A DNA stretch of 64,000 nt. Origin: Nocardioides sp. dk884 (GTDB lineage Bacteria; Actinomycetota; Actinomycetes; Propionibacteriales; Nocardioidaceae). The stretch spans positions 2,331,501 to 2,395,500 of the forward strand of contig NZ_CP045649.1 of NCBI RefSeq assembly GCF_009557055.1. Direction: 5' to 3'. Position 1 is the first letter of the stretch; each line of letters starts with the position of its first letter. The translations under genes and the position numbers were made by a program. A model generated the notes under the pieces. It did not search any database. It saw only the letters and a list, made by a program, of their open reading frames with translations, and was not told where the DNA came from. Of this stretch, positions 1 through 8,982 are shown piece after piece.

Positions 1-418
1 CCAGCGGACCTGCCAGGGCAGGCAGGGGTTGCGGGTGAATCCCGGGCCGTTGGTCAGCCCGAGGATCACGTACCGGGCCTGCGGCAGCGGCATCGGCTGG
101 CCCTGGGTGGGACGCGAGGGGATGCCCAGCCCCTTGCGGCACTGCGGCCAGGAGGCGTCCGCGCCCAGCAGCGGGCGGCGCGCCTTGGACTCCCTGACCG
201 CCTGCTGCTCGGCGTGCTTGGCGAGGGATTCCAGCTCCTCCGGATCCGGGCGGTTCGCGTCACCCGGGGCGCCCCGGCCGCGGTCCGCGCCGGAGTCCTG
301 CGACGGCGCCTTGGACGCCGCCGCGTCGCGCTCCGCCGGCTCGTCGCCGTCCCTCCCACAGCTGAGGAGGAGCACCATCGCCATGACGAGCGCGAGCATC
401 GTGCGGAGCACCGACATG
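1..418 (-). CDS. Putative lipoprotein, 3' part outside window
   Basis: The reading frame starts at the ATG whose complement is at 416-418 and runs leftward off the window edge, so only about 139 residues are visible. The N-terminus is a short hydrophobic signal (MLALVMAMVLLLSCG) with a lipobox-like LLSC, followed by a low-complexity Asp/Glu/Arg/Ala/Pro linker and then a globular part with the motifs WPQCRKGLGIPSRPT and YVILGLTNGPGF. I infer a membrane-anchored extracytoplasmic protein. The globular part looks like conserved actinobacterial secreted proteins of unknown function, but I cannot name a family. It lies downstream of thrS on the same strand, separated by 430 bases full of palindromes, so it is probably transcribed separately. 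Confidence 0.7.
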
Positions 419-520
419 GCGTCCAGCGTAGGTCGCTCACCCGAGGGTCGGCGGGAGTCAGGAGGTCTCCCGGGGGTGCGCGGGGGCGGGGTGTCCGGGG
501 CGTGCCGGGGGGTTGCGCGT

Positions 521-599
521 AACTGCGCAATTGCTGGGAAAAGCACCGGGAATCCGCCGATCGCGGTGCTTTTCCGCGCAATTGCGGGGAGAAGCACCA
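521..599. repeat. Two copies of a GCAATTGC-centred palindromic repeat
   Basis: Two related units occur here. The second (565-599) is an imperfect 34-bp palindrome with arms GGTGCTTTTCC and GGAGAAGCACC around CGCAATTGCG. The first (521-547) has only the centre and right arm. A third copy lies at 769-818. The block resembles REP-like intergenic repeats. Its function is unknown. Confidence 0.6.
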
Positions 600-667
600 C
601 CCGAGGCCGAGGCGAGGCCCGAGGCCGAGCTTGTCGCCAGCCGGCCAACGATTGGTCACGAACGGCA

Positions 668-697
668 CCCCAACGGCCCGGATCGTTGTCGTTGGGG
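668..697. repeat. Inverted repeat CCCCAACG/CGTTGGGG
   Basis: Perfect 8-bp arms (668-675 and 690-697) are separated by 14 bases, in the thrS-lipoprotein intergenic region between the GCAATTGC-type palindromes. It could be an operator or an RNA hairpin. No regulator is assigned. Confidence 0.45.
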
Positions 698-768
698 ACC
701 AAACGTCGCCGCGATGTGGCGGTTGGGGTTGGTGTGATCGCACCGCCGGGTCGCGCACCGAGAAACCG

Positions 769-818
769 CCTCGGGTGGTGCCTTTCCGCGCAATTGCGCC
801 GAAAAGCACCACCCGAGG
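769..818. repeat. 50-bp near-perfect palindrome just downstream of thrS
   Basis: The arms begin CCTCGGGTGGTGC and end GCACCACCCGAGG around a GCGCAATTGCGC centre, with only two mismatches per 25-bp arm. It starts about 30 bases after the thrS stop codon (thrS reads leftward) and could act as a transcript-end hairpin, although no T-run follows. The centre and inner arms match the repeats at 521-599. Confidence 0.6.
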
Positions 819-848
819 ATGAGCCAGAGCCCAGAGGCAGAGGCCGAC

Positions 849-2834
849 TCAGACCTGCTCGCGCGCCTCGACGGCCGCCGCGATCCGCGCGATCGCCTCG
901 GCGACCGGGACGCCGTTGTCCTGCCGACCGTCGCGGTAGCGGAACGACACGGCGCCCGCCTCCACGTCGTCGTCGCCGGCGATCAGCATGAACGGCACCT
1001 TCTGCAGCTGGGCGTTGCGGATCTTCTTCTGCATCCGGTCGTCGCTCAGGTCGACCTCGGCGCGCAGCCCGGCGGCCTTGAGCTGGGCCACGATGTCCTT
1101 GAGGTAGTCGTCGTGACGCTCGGCGATCGGGATCGCCACGGCCTGGACCGGCGCGAGCCAGGGCGGGAAGGCGCCGGCGTAGTGCTCCACCAGTACGCCG
1201 ATGAACCGTTCGATCGAGCCGAACTTCGCCGAGTGGATCATCACCGGCTCCTGGCGCGAGCCGTCGGCGGCCTGGTAGGCGAGCTCGAAGCGGTGCGGCT
1301 GGTTGAAGTCGTACTGCACTGTGCCCATCTGCCAGGTGCGCCCGATCGCGTCCTTGGCCTGCACCGAGATCTTGGGGCCGTAGAACGCGGCACCGCCCGG
1401 GTCGGGGACCAGGTCGAGGCCGGTCTCGCTGGCGACGTCCTCGAGCACCTTGGTCGCGACCGCCCACTGCTCCTCGGTGCCGATGAACTTGTCGCTCTCG
1501 GGGTCGCGGGTGGACAGCTCGAGGTAGAAGTCGTCGAGACCGAAGTCGCGCAGCACGCTCAGCATGAAGCTGAGCAGGTGCTTGACCTCCTCGGGCGCCT
1601 GCTCAGGGGTGCAGTAGGAGTGCGAGTCGTCCTGGGCGAAGCCGCGCACGCGAGTCAGGCCGTGGATCACGCCGGACTTCTCGTAGCGGTAGACCGAGCC
1701 GAACTCGAAGAGCCGCAGCGGCAGCTCGCGGTAGGAGCGCCCGCGGCTCTTGTAGATCAGGTTGTGCATCGGGCAGTTCATCGCCTTGAGCTGGTAGTTC
1801 GACCCCTCGAACTCCATCGGCGGGAACATCGTGTCGGCGTAGTGCGGCAGGTGCCCCGAGGTGTGGAACAGCCCGTCCTTGGAGATGTGCGGGGTGCCGA
1901 CGTACTCGAAGCCCTCCTCGATGTGGCGGGCCCGGACATAGTCCTCCATGACCCGCTTGAGCACGCCGCCCTTGGGGTGGAAGACCGGCAGGCCCGAGCC
2001 GAGCTCGTCGGGGAAGCTGAACAGGTCGAGCTCGCGACCCAGCTTGCGGTGGTCGCGGCGCTCGGCCTCCTCGATGCGGTGCAGGTGCTCCTCGAGGGCC
2101 TCCTTGGACTCCCACGCGGTGCCGTAGATGCGCTGGAGCATCTTGTTCTTCTCGTCGCCGCGCCAGTACGCCGCGGCGCTGCGCATCAGCTTGAAGGCCG
2201 GGATCCGCTTGGTGGTGGGCAGGTGCGGACCGCGGCAGAGGTCGGACCAGGCCACCTCGCCCTTGCGGTTGATGTTGTCGTAGATCGTCAGCTCGCCCGC
2301 GCCGACCTCGGCCGAGGCACCCTCGGCGGCGTTCTCCGCGTTGCCCGAGCCCTTGAGGCCGATCAGCTCGACCTTGTAGGGCTCGTCGGCGAGCTCGACG
2401 AGCGCATCGGCGTCGGTGGTGACCCGGCGCTCGAAGCGCTGGTTCTCCTTGATGATCTTGCGCATCGCGGACTCGATCTTGACCAGGTCCTCGGGCACGA
2501 ACGGGGTCTCGACGTCGAAGTCGTAGTAGAACCCGTCGGTCACCGGCGGACCGATGCCGAGCTTGGCCTCCGGGTAGAGCTGCTGCACGGCCTGGGCCAG
2601 TACGTGCGCGGTGGAGTGGCGCAGGATGTCGCGGCCGTCCTTGGAGGACATCTCGACACCCTCGACCTCGTCGCCGTCGGCGAGCTCGTAGGAGAGGTCC
2701 TTCAGCTCGCCGTTGACCCGGGCGGCGATGACCTCGGGGGTCTCGGTGAACAGCTGCCAGGCCTTGGTGCCCGCCGTGACCGTCTGGTCCTCACGCGCGT
2801 CGGCGCGGACGAGGACGATCTTCTTGTCGGACAC
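849..2834 (-). CDS. thrS: Threonine--tRNA ligase
   Basis: Charges tRNA-Thr with threonine in the cytoplasm. The 661-residue product has the usual full length: an N-terminal TGS domain (about residues 1-70), the second additional/editing domain with HSTAHVLAQ near residue 73, a class II catalytic core containing MNCPMHN (zinc Cys and His), [11 protein letters not shown] (motif 2 region) and SIERFIGVL (motif 3), and a C-terminal anticodon-binding domain. I chose the GTG start at 2834 because AAGGGAG lies 7 bases upstream and the protein then begins VSDKKIVL. An in-frame ATG at 2858 would add eight residues. No T-box leader is seen in the short region shared with the divergent gene at 3018. Confidence 0.97.
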   Translation of the reverse strand: MSDKKIVLVRADAREDQTVTAGTKAWQLFTETPEVIAARVNGELKDLSYELADGDEVEGVEMSSKDGRDILRHSTAHVLAQAVQQLYPEAKLGIGPPVTDGFYYDFDVETPFVPEDLVKIESAMRKIIKENQRFERRVTTDADALVELADEPYKVELIGLKGSGNAENAAEGASAEVGAGELTIYDNINRKGEVAWSDLCRGPHLPTTKRIPAFKLMRSAAAYWRGDEKNKMLQRIYGTAWESKEALEEHLHRIEEAERRDHRKLGRELDLFSFPDELGSGLPVFHPKGGVLKRVMEDYVRARHIEEGFEYVGTPHISKDGLFHTSGHLPHYADTMFPPMEFEGSNYQLKAMNCPMHNLIYKSRGRSYRELPLRLFEFGSVYRYEKSGVIHGLTRVRGFAQDDSHSYCTPEQAPEEVKHLLSFMLSVLRDFGLDDFYLELSTRDPESDKFIGTEEQWAVATKVLEDVASETGLDLVPDPGGAAFYGPKISVQAKDAIGRTWQMGTVQYDFNQPHRFELAYQAADGSRQEPVMIHSAKFGSIERFIGVLVEHYAGAFPPWLAPVQAVAIPIAERHDDYLKDIVAQLKAAGLRAEVDLSDDRMQKKIRNAQLQKVPFMLIAGDDDVEAGAVSFRYRDGRQDNGVPVAEAIARIAAAVEAREQV

Positions 2835-3017
2835 GTGGGTGCTCCCTTGGATCGGCATGGGTTCGGGTCGGCCTCGCGGCTCAGGACGATGCGGGCGCCC
2901 CCCGGGCGTCCACGCCGATCGTATCGAGCAGCGCGCCCGCGGGTCGCATCGGTTTCGCTCCCGCCGGTCCCCACTTGCGGCGATGCGCTCCTCGCGCGGC
3001 CCCCGCATACTCGCGCC

Positions 3018-4143
3018 ATGTACGCCGCGCCTCGCCAGGTCGCGTGCGCGGCGCTCACCCTGGTGCTGGCGCTCGCCCTCTCCGCACTGCTCCCCCGGCC
3101 CGCTCACGCCGCACCCGACCCGTCCGCCCCCGAGGCGAGCTGGGGCGTCGACGGGCCGGTCCTCGCCACCGCCGTCGCGGGCGACGTCGTCATCGTCGGC
3201 GGCACCTTCTCCGCGGCGGTGAGCCCGTCGGGGGCCCGGGTGCCCCGCGCCAACCTCGCGGCGTTCTCGCTGCGCACCGGGGCGCTGCTGACCGGCTGGC
3301 GCGCCGACGCGAACGGCGCCGTCCGCGCCCTGGCCACCGACGGCCGGTCGCTGTGGGTCGGCGGCAGCTTCACCCGCATCAGCGGCGTCGCGCGTCCGAG
3401 GCTGGCGAAGATGTGGGCGCAGTGGGGCGTCGTGGACCGCTCCTTCCGTGCCGGCGTGGCCGGCGGGCCGGTCCTCGCCGTCGAGCCGGCGGGCGGGGCG
3501 CTCTTCGTCGGCGGCTGGTTCACCTCGGTCGGTGGCGCCGAGAGACCCCGGCTGGCACGGGTGCGCGGCGCCACCGGCCGCCTCGCCACGGTTCCGCCCC
3601 GCCGTGGACGGCCCGGTCCACTCCCTGGCGGCCGCGGGGCGACTGCTCTACCTCGCCGGCGACTTCGCCCGCGTCGGCGGGACGACCCGCCGCGGCGTCG
3701 GCGCCGTCGCGAAGACCACCGGCGCGCTCCGCGGCCCGTCGTACGACGGGTCGGTCTCGCCGTCGTACGGCGTCGACGTCTCGGAGGACCGCAGCCGGGT
3801 GCTGGTCGCGGCCGGGGAGTACGCCAACGCACTGGTCGCCTGGGACGCGAGGGCCGGCGCGCAACTGTTCCGGCACACCGCGATGGGCGACGTCCAGGCG
3901 CTCGACGTGCAGGGCGACCGGGTCTACTTCGGATTCCACGAGGGGTTCGGCGGGAACACCGACCTCAAGGTGCTCGCCGCCCGGGTCAGCACCGGCGACC
4001 TCGACCCCGACTTCCGTCCCACCGTGGACTCCTTCTGGGGCGTCCGCGCCATCACCGCCACACCCGACGCGGTCATCGTCGGCGGGGAGTTCTCGAGGGT
4101 CGGCGGGGTCACTGCCCAGGGGTGGGCGAGGTTCGGCCGCTGA
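3018..4143 (+). pseudogene. Secreted propeller-like repeat protein, frameshifted
   Basis: The first part encodes a signal peptide ([20 protein letters not shown]) followed by repeated units of the type [24 protein letters not shown] and [12 protein letters not shown], which look like blades of a delta-60/beta-propeller-like fold. After RGATGRL the frame is lost near 3585-3592. The next frame continues with [24 protein letters not shown] and VIVGGEFSRVGG to the stop at 4141-4143. A loss of CG at ACGCGGTTC would explain the junction. Without the shift the protein would be about 375 residues and extracellular. A CATACT box at 3006-3011 suggests a leaderless transcript beginning at the ATG. Either a true pseudogene or a sequencing indel. 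Confidence 0.75.
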
Positions 4144-4221
4144 CGGACTGGGTCAGCGGACCTGCGCGGGTCGAATCGTCCGCTACCCCGAGCACCCCGG
4201 ATCATCCGTGTGGCAAACTTC

Positions 4222-4250
4222 TTGTCATCGAACGCACGTTCGACTAGAAT
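4222..4250 (+). promoter_or_regulatory. Sigma-70-type promoter with LexA (SOS) box in the spacer
   Basis: TTGTCA (4222-4227) and TAGAAT (4245-4250) are separated by exactly 17 bases. The spacer holds TCGAACGCACGTTCGA (4228-4243), a perfect match to the actinobacterial/Bacillus LexA consensus. Transcription should begin about 6-7 bases after TAGAAT, at the ATG of the HNH gene (4256), giving a leaderless mRNA that LexA would block by direct occlusion. Confidence 0.85.
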
Positions 4251-4255
4251 GACGC

Positions 4256-5569
4256 ATGGCCTCCCCCGAACTCCCCGACAGCGGCTCTCCCGCCGCCGTG
4301 CTGGCGTTCGTGCAGGAGCAGCGGGCGGCGGCCCAGCGAGCCGAGGCGCTGGTCCTGGAGGGCGCTCTGCTGTGGGCGGCGATGCATCCGGAGGAGTCGG
4401 TCTCGACAGGCTCGAGCGGCGGGTGGCTCTTCGCCGAGGTCGCGGTGCCGCTCGGGGGCGAGGGGACGCCGCTGGTCGCAGAGTTCGCACCCCTGGAGCT
4501 GGGAGCCGCGCTGGGCATGTCCACTGACGCGGCCCGGGGCCTGATGGGGGCTTCGCTCGAGCTGGCGCATCGACTGCCGCGCACCTGGAAGCAGCTCAAG
4601 GCGGGCGCGGTGCCGGTCTGGAAGGCCCGCCGGCTCGCCGAGCTCACGACGAAGCTCCCGCCCGAGGGAGCCGACTTCGTGGACCGCCAGCTGGCCGGGA
4701 CGGTCGGCAAGGTCGGCTGGGCGATGACCGAGCGGCTCGTCGACCAGGCCCGGGTGCTGTTCGACCCCGAGGCCGCGGAGAAGCAGCGGCGCGAGGCCGC
4801 GGACCGGCGGCGCTTCGACGTCCACACCCGCGAGGCCACCCACGACGGCACCGTCCGGGTGGAGGGCGAGCTCGACCTGGCCGATGCCATGGACCTCGAC
4901 ACAGCGATCGGCCACGGCGCGGAGGAACTGGCTGCGCTGGGCTGCGCGGAGTCCCTCGACGTACGCCGCTCGCTGGCGGCCGGTGAGCTTGCCCGACGCC
5001 AGCTGGCCTTGGACCTGCGCGCCGAAGCCGGCAGCGCTGGTGAGGGCGTCGCGTCGGCGGTGAAGCCCCGCCGGGTCGTCATCCACGTGCACCTCTCCGA
5101 CGCGGCGATCTCGCGGGACGAGGCTGGGGTCGCACAGGTCGAGGAGACCCGGTCGATAGTGTCGACCGAGCAGGTCCGCGACTGGTGCGCCAACCCGCAG
5201 ACGCAGGTCGTCATCAAGCCGGTCATCGACCTCGACGCCCACCACCACACCGAGGCCTACGCGATCCCTGACCGCATGGTCGAGCAGACCCGTCTCACCC
5301 AGCCGACGTGCGCGTTTCCGTGGTGCGAGCGCCGCGCCACCCGCTGCGACTGCGACCACGTCGTCGCCCACGCCGCCGGCGGGCCGACGTGCTCGTGCAA
5401 CCTGGCTCCGCTGTGCCGGCGACACCATCGGGCAAAGACCCACACCGGCTGGCGCTACGACAAGATCGACGCCGCCACCTACCTCTGGCGATCACCGCAC
5501 GGGTTGCACCTGATCAAGGACCGTGGCACCACCGCGCTCCTCAGCGCACACCCGCCCGGCGCGCCCTGA
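4256..5569 (+). CDS. DUF222/13E12-type HNH endonuclease-like protein
   Basis: A 437-residue protein with a long helical DUF222-type N-terminal region (about 1-320) and a C-terminal HNH module (about 345-400) containing CAFPWCERRATRCDCDH, followed by CNLAPLCRRHHRAKTH. This is the layout of the actinobacterial 13E12 repeat family, whose precise role is unsettled although the HNH part predicts metal-dependent DNA cleavage. The ATG follows a leaderless promoter containing a LexA box, so expression should rise on DNA damage. In mycobacteria several 13E12 copies are also LexA-controlled. The family is often multicopy and self-similar, so assembly around it deserves care. Identification of the family is firm; activity is inferred. 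Confidence 0.9.
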   Translation: MASPELPDSGSPAAVLAFVQEQRAAAQRAEALVLEGALLWAAMHPEESVSTGSSGGWLFAEVAVPLGGEGTPLVAEFAPLELGAALGMSTDAARGLMGASLELAHRLPRTWKQLKAGAVPVWKARRLAELTTKLPPEGADFVDRQLAGTVGKVGWAMTERLVDQARVLFDPEAAEKQRREAADRRRFDVHTREATHDGTVRVEGELDLADAMDLDTAIGHGAEELAALGCAESLDVRRSLAAGELARRQLALDLRAEAGSAGEGVASAVKPRRVVIHVHLSDAAISRDEAGVAQVEETRSIVSTEQVRDWCANPQTQVVIKPVIDLDAHHHTEAYAIPDRMVEQTRLTQPTCAFPWCERRATRCDCDHVVAHAAGGPTCSCNLAPLCRRHHRAKTHTGWRYDKIDAATYLWRSPHGLHLIKDRGTTALLSAHPPGAP

Positions 5570-5746
5570 CAAAGTCCGCTCACCGAGTGGGTCCCTCTGT
5601 GCCGCCAGGGGGGCGGCGCTCTCCGGACCGGCTCCTTGTCACGGCACGTCACTGACACGACCGGTTGTGCCGCATTCCGCGGCCCGGTCAGACGGTCGAT
5701 CGCGGGCCCGCGCGCTCGGCGCTACGCGCCCCCGCGGCGACCACCG

Positions 5747-6244
5747 TCAGCGCGGCGTGAGCACCCGACGTACGAACGTGTCCACGTTGGCGCACAGCCG
5801 CTCGACGCGCTGCTCGGGGGTGAGCGTCTCGTGCGGCTGGGCGCGGTCGGGGCGCTTGATGCCGCGTGCGTAGAGCGAGCAGGCCAGGTCGGCGCACAGG
5901 TAGGTGCCGACGGTGTTGCCGGCGCGTCCGGCGGCGCCGGCGCGGGGCGCAACCATCAGCGCCATGTCGGTGCTGGAGTGGGTGGTGAGGCAGAACGCGC
6001 ACATGTTCTTGCGCCCGCCGCGCCCGGCGCCGTTGCTGATCCGCAGCACCAGCCCGACCGGGCCGCTGTCGCCCGGGACGACCAGGTAGGCACTGTCCGG
6101 GGCGCCGGCGTCGCGCCAGCCGAGGAAGTCCAGCTGCTCCCAGCGCGACGGGGCGATCGCCTTGGGCAGCGGCAGCCGGGTGGCCTCGCCCTTGGTGCAG
6201 TTGACGAACGAGCCGCGGATCTCCTGCGCGCTGAGCGGTTGCAT
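5747..6244 (-). CDS. FBP-domain (treble-clef zinc finger) protein
   Basis: The 165-residue product starts MQPLSAQEIRGSFVNCTKGEA and carries the paired cysteines MCAFCLTTH and YLCADLACSLY, which form the C-terminal treble-clef zinc finger of the FBP/FusB-like family (FBP_C). Relatives bind elongation factor G and can release it from stalled or fusidic-acid-bound ribosomes. In actinobacteria the physiological role is not established. The gene stands alone between the HNH gene and a minus-strand acyltransferase whose stop lies 30 bases upstream. Length and cysteine spacing are normal for the family. Confidence 0.8.
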   Translation of the reverse strand: MQPLSAQEIRGSFVNCTKGEATRLPLPKAIAPSRWEQLDFLGWRDAGAPDSAYLVVPGDSGPVGLVLRISNGAGRGGRKNMCAFCLTTHSSTDMALMVAPRAGAAGRAGNTVGTYLCADLACSLYARGIKRPDRAQPHETLTPEQRVERLCANVDTFVRRVLTPR

Positions 6245-6274
6245 GAGCCCAGCCTCGCACCCCCCGCCGCGCGC

Positions 6275-8305
6275 TCAGTCCTGGCGGTCGGTGGCCCGCC
6301 CCGCCAGCACCTCGCGGAACCGCGGCGCCAGCGTGAGCGCGTAGGTGCGGGTGATGTGGTTGGTGTCGCGGTACACCAGCGTCCCGCCCTGCACCGGCGT
6401 GCAGACGCGCTGGCGGCACACGCCGTCACGCAGGTCGAAGAGCTCGACGCCGGAGAGGCCGGCGAGCGCCGCCTGCTCCACGCGTACGCCGCGGCGGGCG
6501 GTGACCAGGCACTCCTCGACCCGGCCGGTCTCCACCAGGCAGGACGGCGGGCTCACCTTGGCGGTCGGCAGGTCGGCGACCACCACCACCCGGATCCCGG
6601 CGTCGGTGAGCCGATCCACCGTGCGCCGCAGCCCCTCGACCAGCACCGGTCGCGAGTCGCGGGCGTCGAGCAGGTCGCCGCTGTCGCGGTCGATGACCCG
6701 GACGCCGTCGCTGGCCATCCCCAGCACGACGAGCTCGGGATCGACGGCGATCACCTCGTCGATGATCGCGGCGCGGAACGTGTCGCACTCCTCGAAGGCG
6801 CGGTCGAGGGCCCCGTCGAACTTGGTGACGTCGGCGATCGGGCAGGCGCTCTTCGACCACGCCCACAGCCGCCACCCCTCGGCCTTCGCCGCGACGTCCA
6901 GGCCGGGGAACACCTGGACCGCGTGGCTGTCACCGAGCAGCACGACGTCGCGCCGGCCCTCCGGGTCGCCGAAGCCGCACCCGTCGAGGTCGTCGAGCGC
7001 GCTCTCCTCATAACCCAGGTCGCAACCGCGCTGACGCATCGAGAACACGTCGCTCGCCGCGACCGCGGGGTTCGGGGTGAGGGCGACCGTCCGGCCGTCG
7101 CGCAGCTCGACGACGCCGTCGGTGCGCGCCGTGCCCGCCAGCACCGTCACCGGTACGGCGACCAGCGCGACGAGTGCCCCGCCGAACGCGATCGAGCGCC
7201 AGGGACGGACAGCGAGGAAGCGTGCCCGGCGCACCGGCTGCTCCACCAGCACATAGGACCCCCACGCGGCGAGCAGCGACAGCCCGACGGCGAGCACCCG
7301 CCACGGCCAGGAGTCGCTGCCGACGGCGTACGGCAGGATCACCAGGACCGGCCAGTGCCACAGGTACCACGAGTAGGACAGGTCGCCGAGCCACTGCAGC
7401 GGGCGCACCGAGAGCGCGCGGCTCAGCAGGGTCGCCTGGCCCGCAGTGCCGGTGCCGGCGGCGATCAGCGCGACCGCGGCCAGCGACGGGAGCATCGCCA
7501 GGAAGCCGGGATAGGCGAAGCCGCCGGCGCCGCTCTCCTGGAGCACGACCAGCGCCACGGCGTACCCGGCCAGGCCGAGCAGGCCGAGGGCCGCGCAGGT
7601 GCGTCGACCCAGGCGAAGCAGCGGGACCGCGGCGGCCAGCAGGGCGCCGAGGCCCAGCTGCCAGGCGCGCGCGGGGGTGCCGAAGAAGGCGTAGGGCTGG
7701 CTGACGCCGGTCTGGTGCAGGCACCAGGCGAAGGACACCACGACCACGAGAGCGAATATCAGGAGGTACGCCGTGCGCAGGTGACGGCGCAGCCCGGCGC
7801 GCGCCACGAGCAGGCCGAGTCCCACCACCAGCAGCGGCCACACGACGTAGAACTGCTCCTCCACGCCGAGGGACCAGAAGTGCAGCACCGGGCTCGCGGT
7901 GCGGTCCTGGGCGAGGTAGTCGGTCTCCTGCTGGGCGAAGCGCCAGTTGGCCGAGAAGAGCGCGGACCAGCCGATGTCGTGGGCGACCGTGCGCCGGTCG
8001 AGGACCGGCATCCACACCGCGGCCGCCAGGCCGGTGGCCACCAGCACGAGGGTCGAGGCCGGCAGCAGGCGGCGGGCGCGCCGCGCCCAGAACCCGCGCA
8101 GCGAGACCGTCCCGGTGCGGCCGTGCTCGGCCAGCAGCAGCCCGGTGATGAGGAACCCGGAGAGCACGAAGAACAGGTCGACGCCCACGAAGCCGCCACT
8201 GATGCCGGGCATCCCGGCGTGGTAGGCGACCACCGCGAGCACGGCCAGCGCGCGCAGGCCCTGGATGTCGCCGCGGTGGGTGGAGGGCGTGGGGGCCTGG
8301 CTCAC
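6275..8305 (-). CDS. SGNH-fused acyltransferase 3 (OafA/YrhL type)
   Basis: A 676-residue inner-membrane enzyme. The N-terminal half (about 1-370) is an acyltransferase-3 domain with about ten membrane segments, the early motif GLRALAVLAVVAYHAG and the loop motif GVDLFFVLSGFLITG. The C-terminal part (about 440-676) is a periplasmic/extracellular SGNH domain with VLLGDSHAVQVFP and a terminal DTNHITRTYA giving the Ser and Asp-x-x-His residues. Such enzymes O-acetylate cell-wall or surface polysaccharides. The acceptor here is unknown. The window holds a second, clearly paralogous enzyme at 16549-18672. No glycan synthesis genes flank it, so it is probably a stand-alone modifier. Confidence 0.9.
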   Translation of the reverse strand: MSQAPTPSTHRGDIQGLRALAVLAVVAYHAGMPGISGGFVGVDLFFVLSGFLITGLLLAEHGRTGTVSLRGFWARRARRLLPASTLVLVATGLAAAVWMPVLDRRTVAHDIGWSALFSANWRFAQQETDYLAQDRTASPVLHFWSLGVEEQFYVVWPLLVVGLGLLVARAGLRRHLRTAYLLIFALVVVVSFAWCLHQTGVSQPYAFFGTPARAWQLGLGALLAAAVPLLRLGRRTCAALGLLGLAGYAVALVVLQESGAGGFAYPGFLAMLPSLAAVALIAAGTGTAGQATLLSRALSVRPLQWLGDLSYSWYLWHWPVLVILPYAVGSDSWPWRVLAVGLSLLAAWGSYVLVEQPVRRARFLAVRPWRSIAFGGALVALVAVPVTVLAGTARTDGVVELRDGRTVALTPNPAVAASDVFSMRQRGCDLGYEESALDDLDGCGFGDPEGRRDVVLLGDSHAVQVFPGLDVAAKAEGWRLWAWSKSACPIADVTKFDGALDRAFEECDTFRAAIIDEVIAVDPELVVLGMASDGVRVIDRDSGDLLDARDSRPVLVEGLRRTVDRLTDAGIRVVVVADLPTAKVSPPSCLVETGRVEECLVTARRGVRVEQAALAGLSGVELFDLRDGVCRQRVCTPVQGGTLVYRDTNHITRTYALTLAPRFREVLAGRATDRQD

Positions 8306-8481
8306 GTCGTTGTCCGTTCGTCCCGATGGCGATCAGCATGACCAGCGGAACTGGACCACCGGATTCAACCAGACTGCGACTCCCCCGCCCGGCACCCGGG
8401 TCCGCCACGCCGGGCCGTGACGGATCCCTCCCCGCGCCCCGCGCCCGCCGAGCTCATCGGCCGCGGCGCCGGGCGAACGCC

Positions 8482-8982
8482 TCAGGCGATGACGGCGTCG
8501 ACCGCCTTCTTCAGCGCGCTCGGCTGGGACGGGCGTCGCGGCGCGCGCTCCCGGGCCTCGGCCATCTCGGCGCCGATCTCCTGCAGGACCTTGCGCCCGA
8601 GCGCCTCACGCACCTCGGGGAACCACTCCTGCTCCTCCTCCTCGATGTGGTGGCGCACGTTCTCGATGAGGACGGTGGTCTTGGCGCTGAACCGCTCGTC
8701 GGTCGGCTGCATGCCCGCGAGCTCCATCACCAGCACGTCGGCCACGTGGTGCTCCTCGTAGGACTCCAGCACGTCGTCCTCGAGCTCCGGGACGAGCTCG
8801 CGGACCCGGGGGTACATCACCTCGTTCTCGATGTAGGTGTGCACGGTGAGCAGCTCGATGATCCGGTCCACCACCTTGCCCTTGGTCTTGTGGGCGTCCT
8901 CGCCGGCGGCCTCGAAGTCGCGGAAGGCCTTCAGGATCAGCTTGTGGTCGTCCTTGAGCATCACGATGGCGTCAGTGGACAC
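8482..8982 (-). CDS. Hemerythrin HHE-domain protein
   Basis: The 166-residue all-helical protein has the metal-binding pattern of hemerythrin-like HHE proteins: MLKDDHKLI, VHTYIENEVMYP, YEEHHVADVL and VRHHIEEEEQEWFP. These His, Glu and Asp residues would hold a di-iron centre that senses or scavenges oxygen, NO or peroxide in the cytoplasm. I chose the GTG start at 8982 because GAGGAG lies upstream and the protein then begins VSTDAIVMLKDDHK. The upstream catalase-like gene overlaps it by 11 bases, so the two are translationally coupled. Confidence 0.88.
   Translation of the reverse strand: MSTDAIVMLKDDHKLILKAFRDFEAAGEDAHKTKGKVVDRIIELLTVHTYIENEVMYPRVRELVPELEDDVLESYEEHHVADVLVMELAGMQPTDERFSAKTTVLIENVRHHIEEEEQEWFPEVREALGRKVLQEIGAEMAEARERAPRRPSQPSALKKAVDAVIA

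Noticed and set aside
819..3017. A very long plus-strand open frame opposite thrS
   Set aside because: Its translation is Val/Leu/Asp/Gly-rich with no family features and mirrors the codon pattern of thrS. It is a GC-rich antisense shadow.
2835..3017. Possible T-box leader before thrS
   Set aside because: The leader is short, shared with a divergent gene, and has no T-box sequence (TGGNACCGCG) or antiterminator.
5636..8341. A long plus-strand open frame opposite the FBP and acyltransferase genes
   Set aside because: Low-complexity His/Gln/Arg/Ala translation complementary to two well-supported minus-strand genes. It has no start signals.
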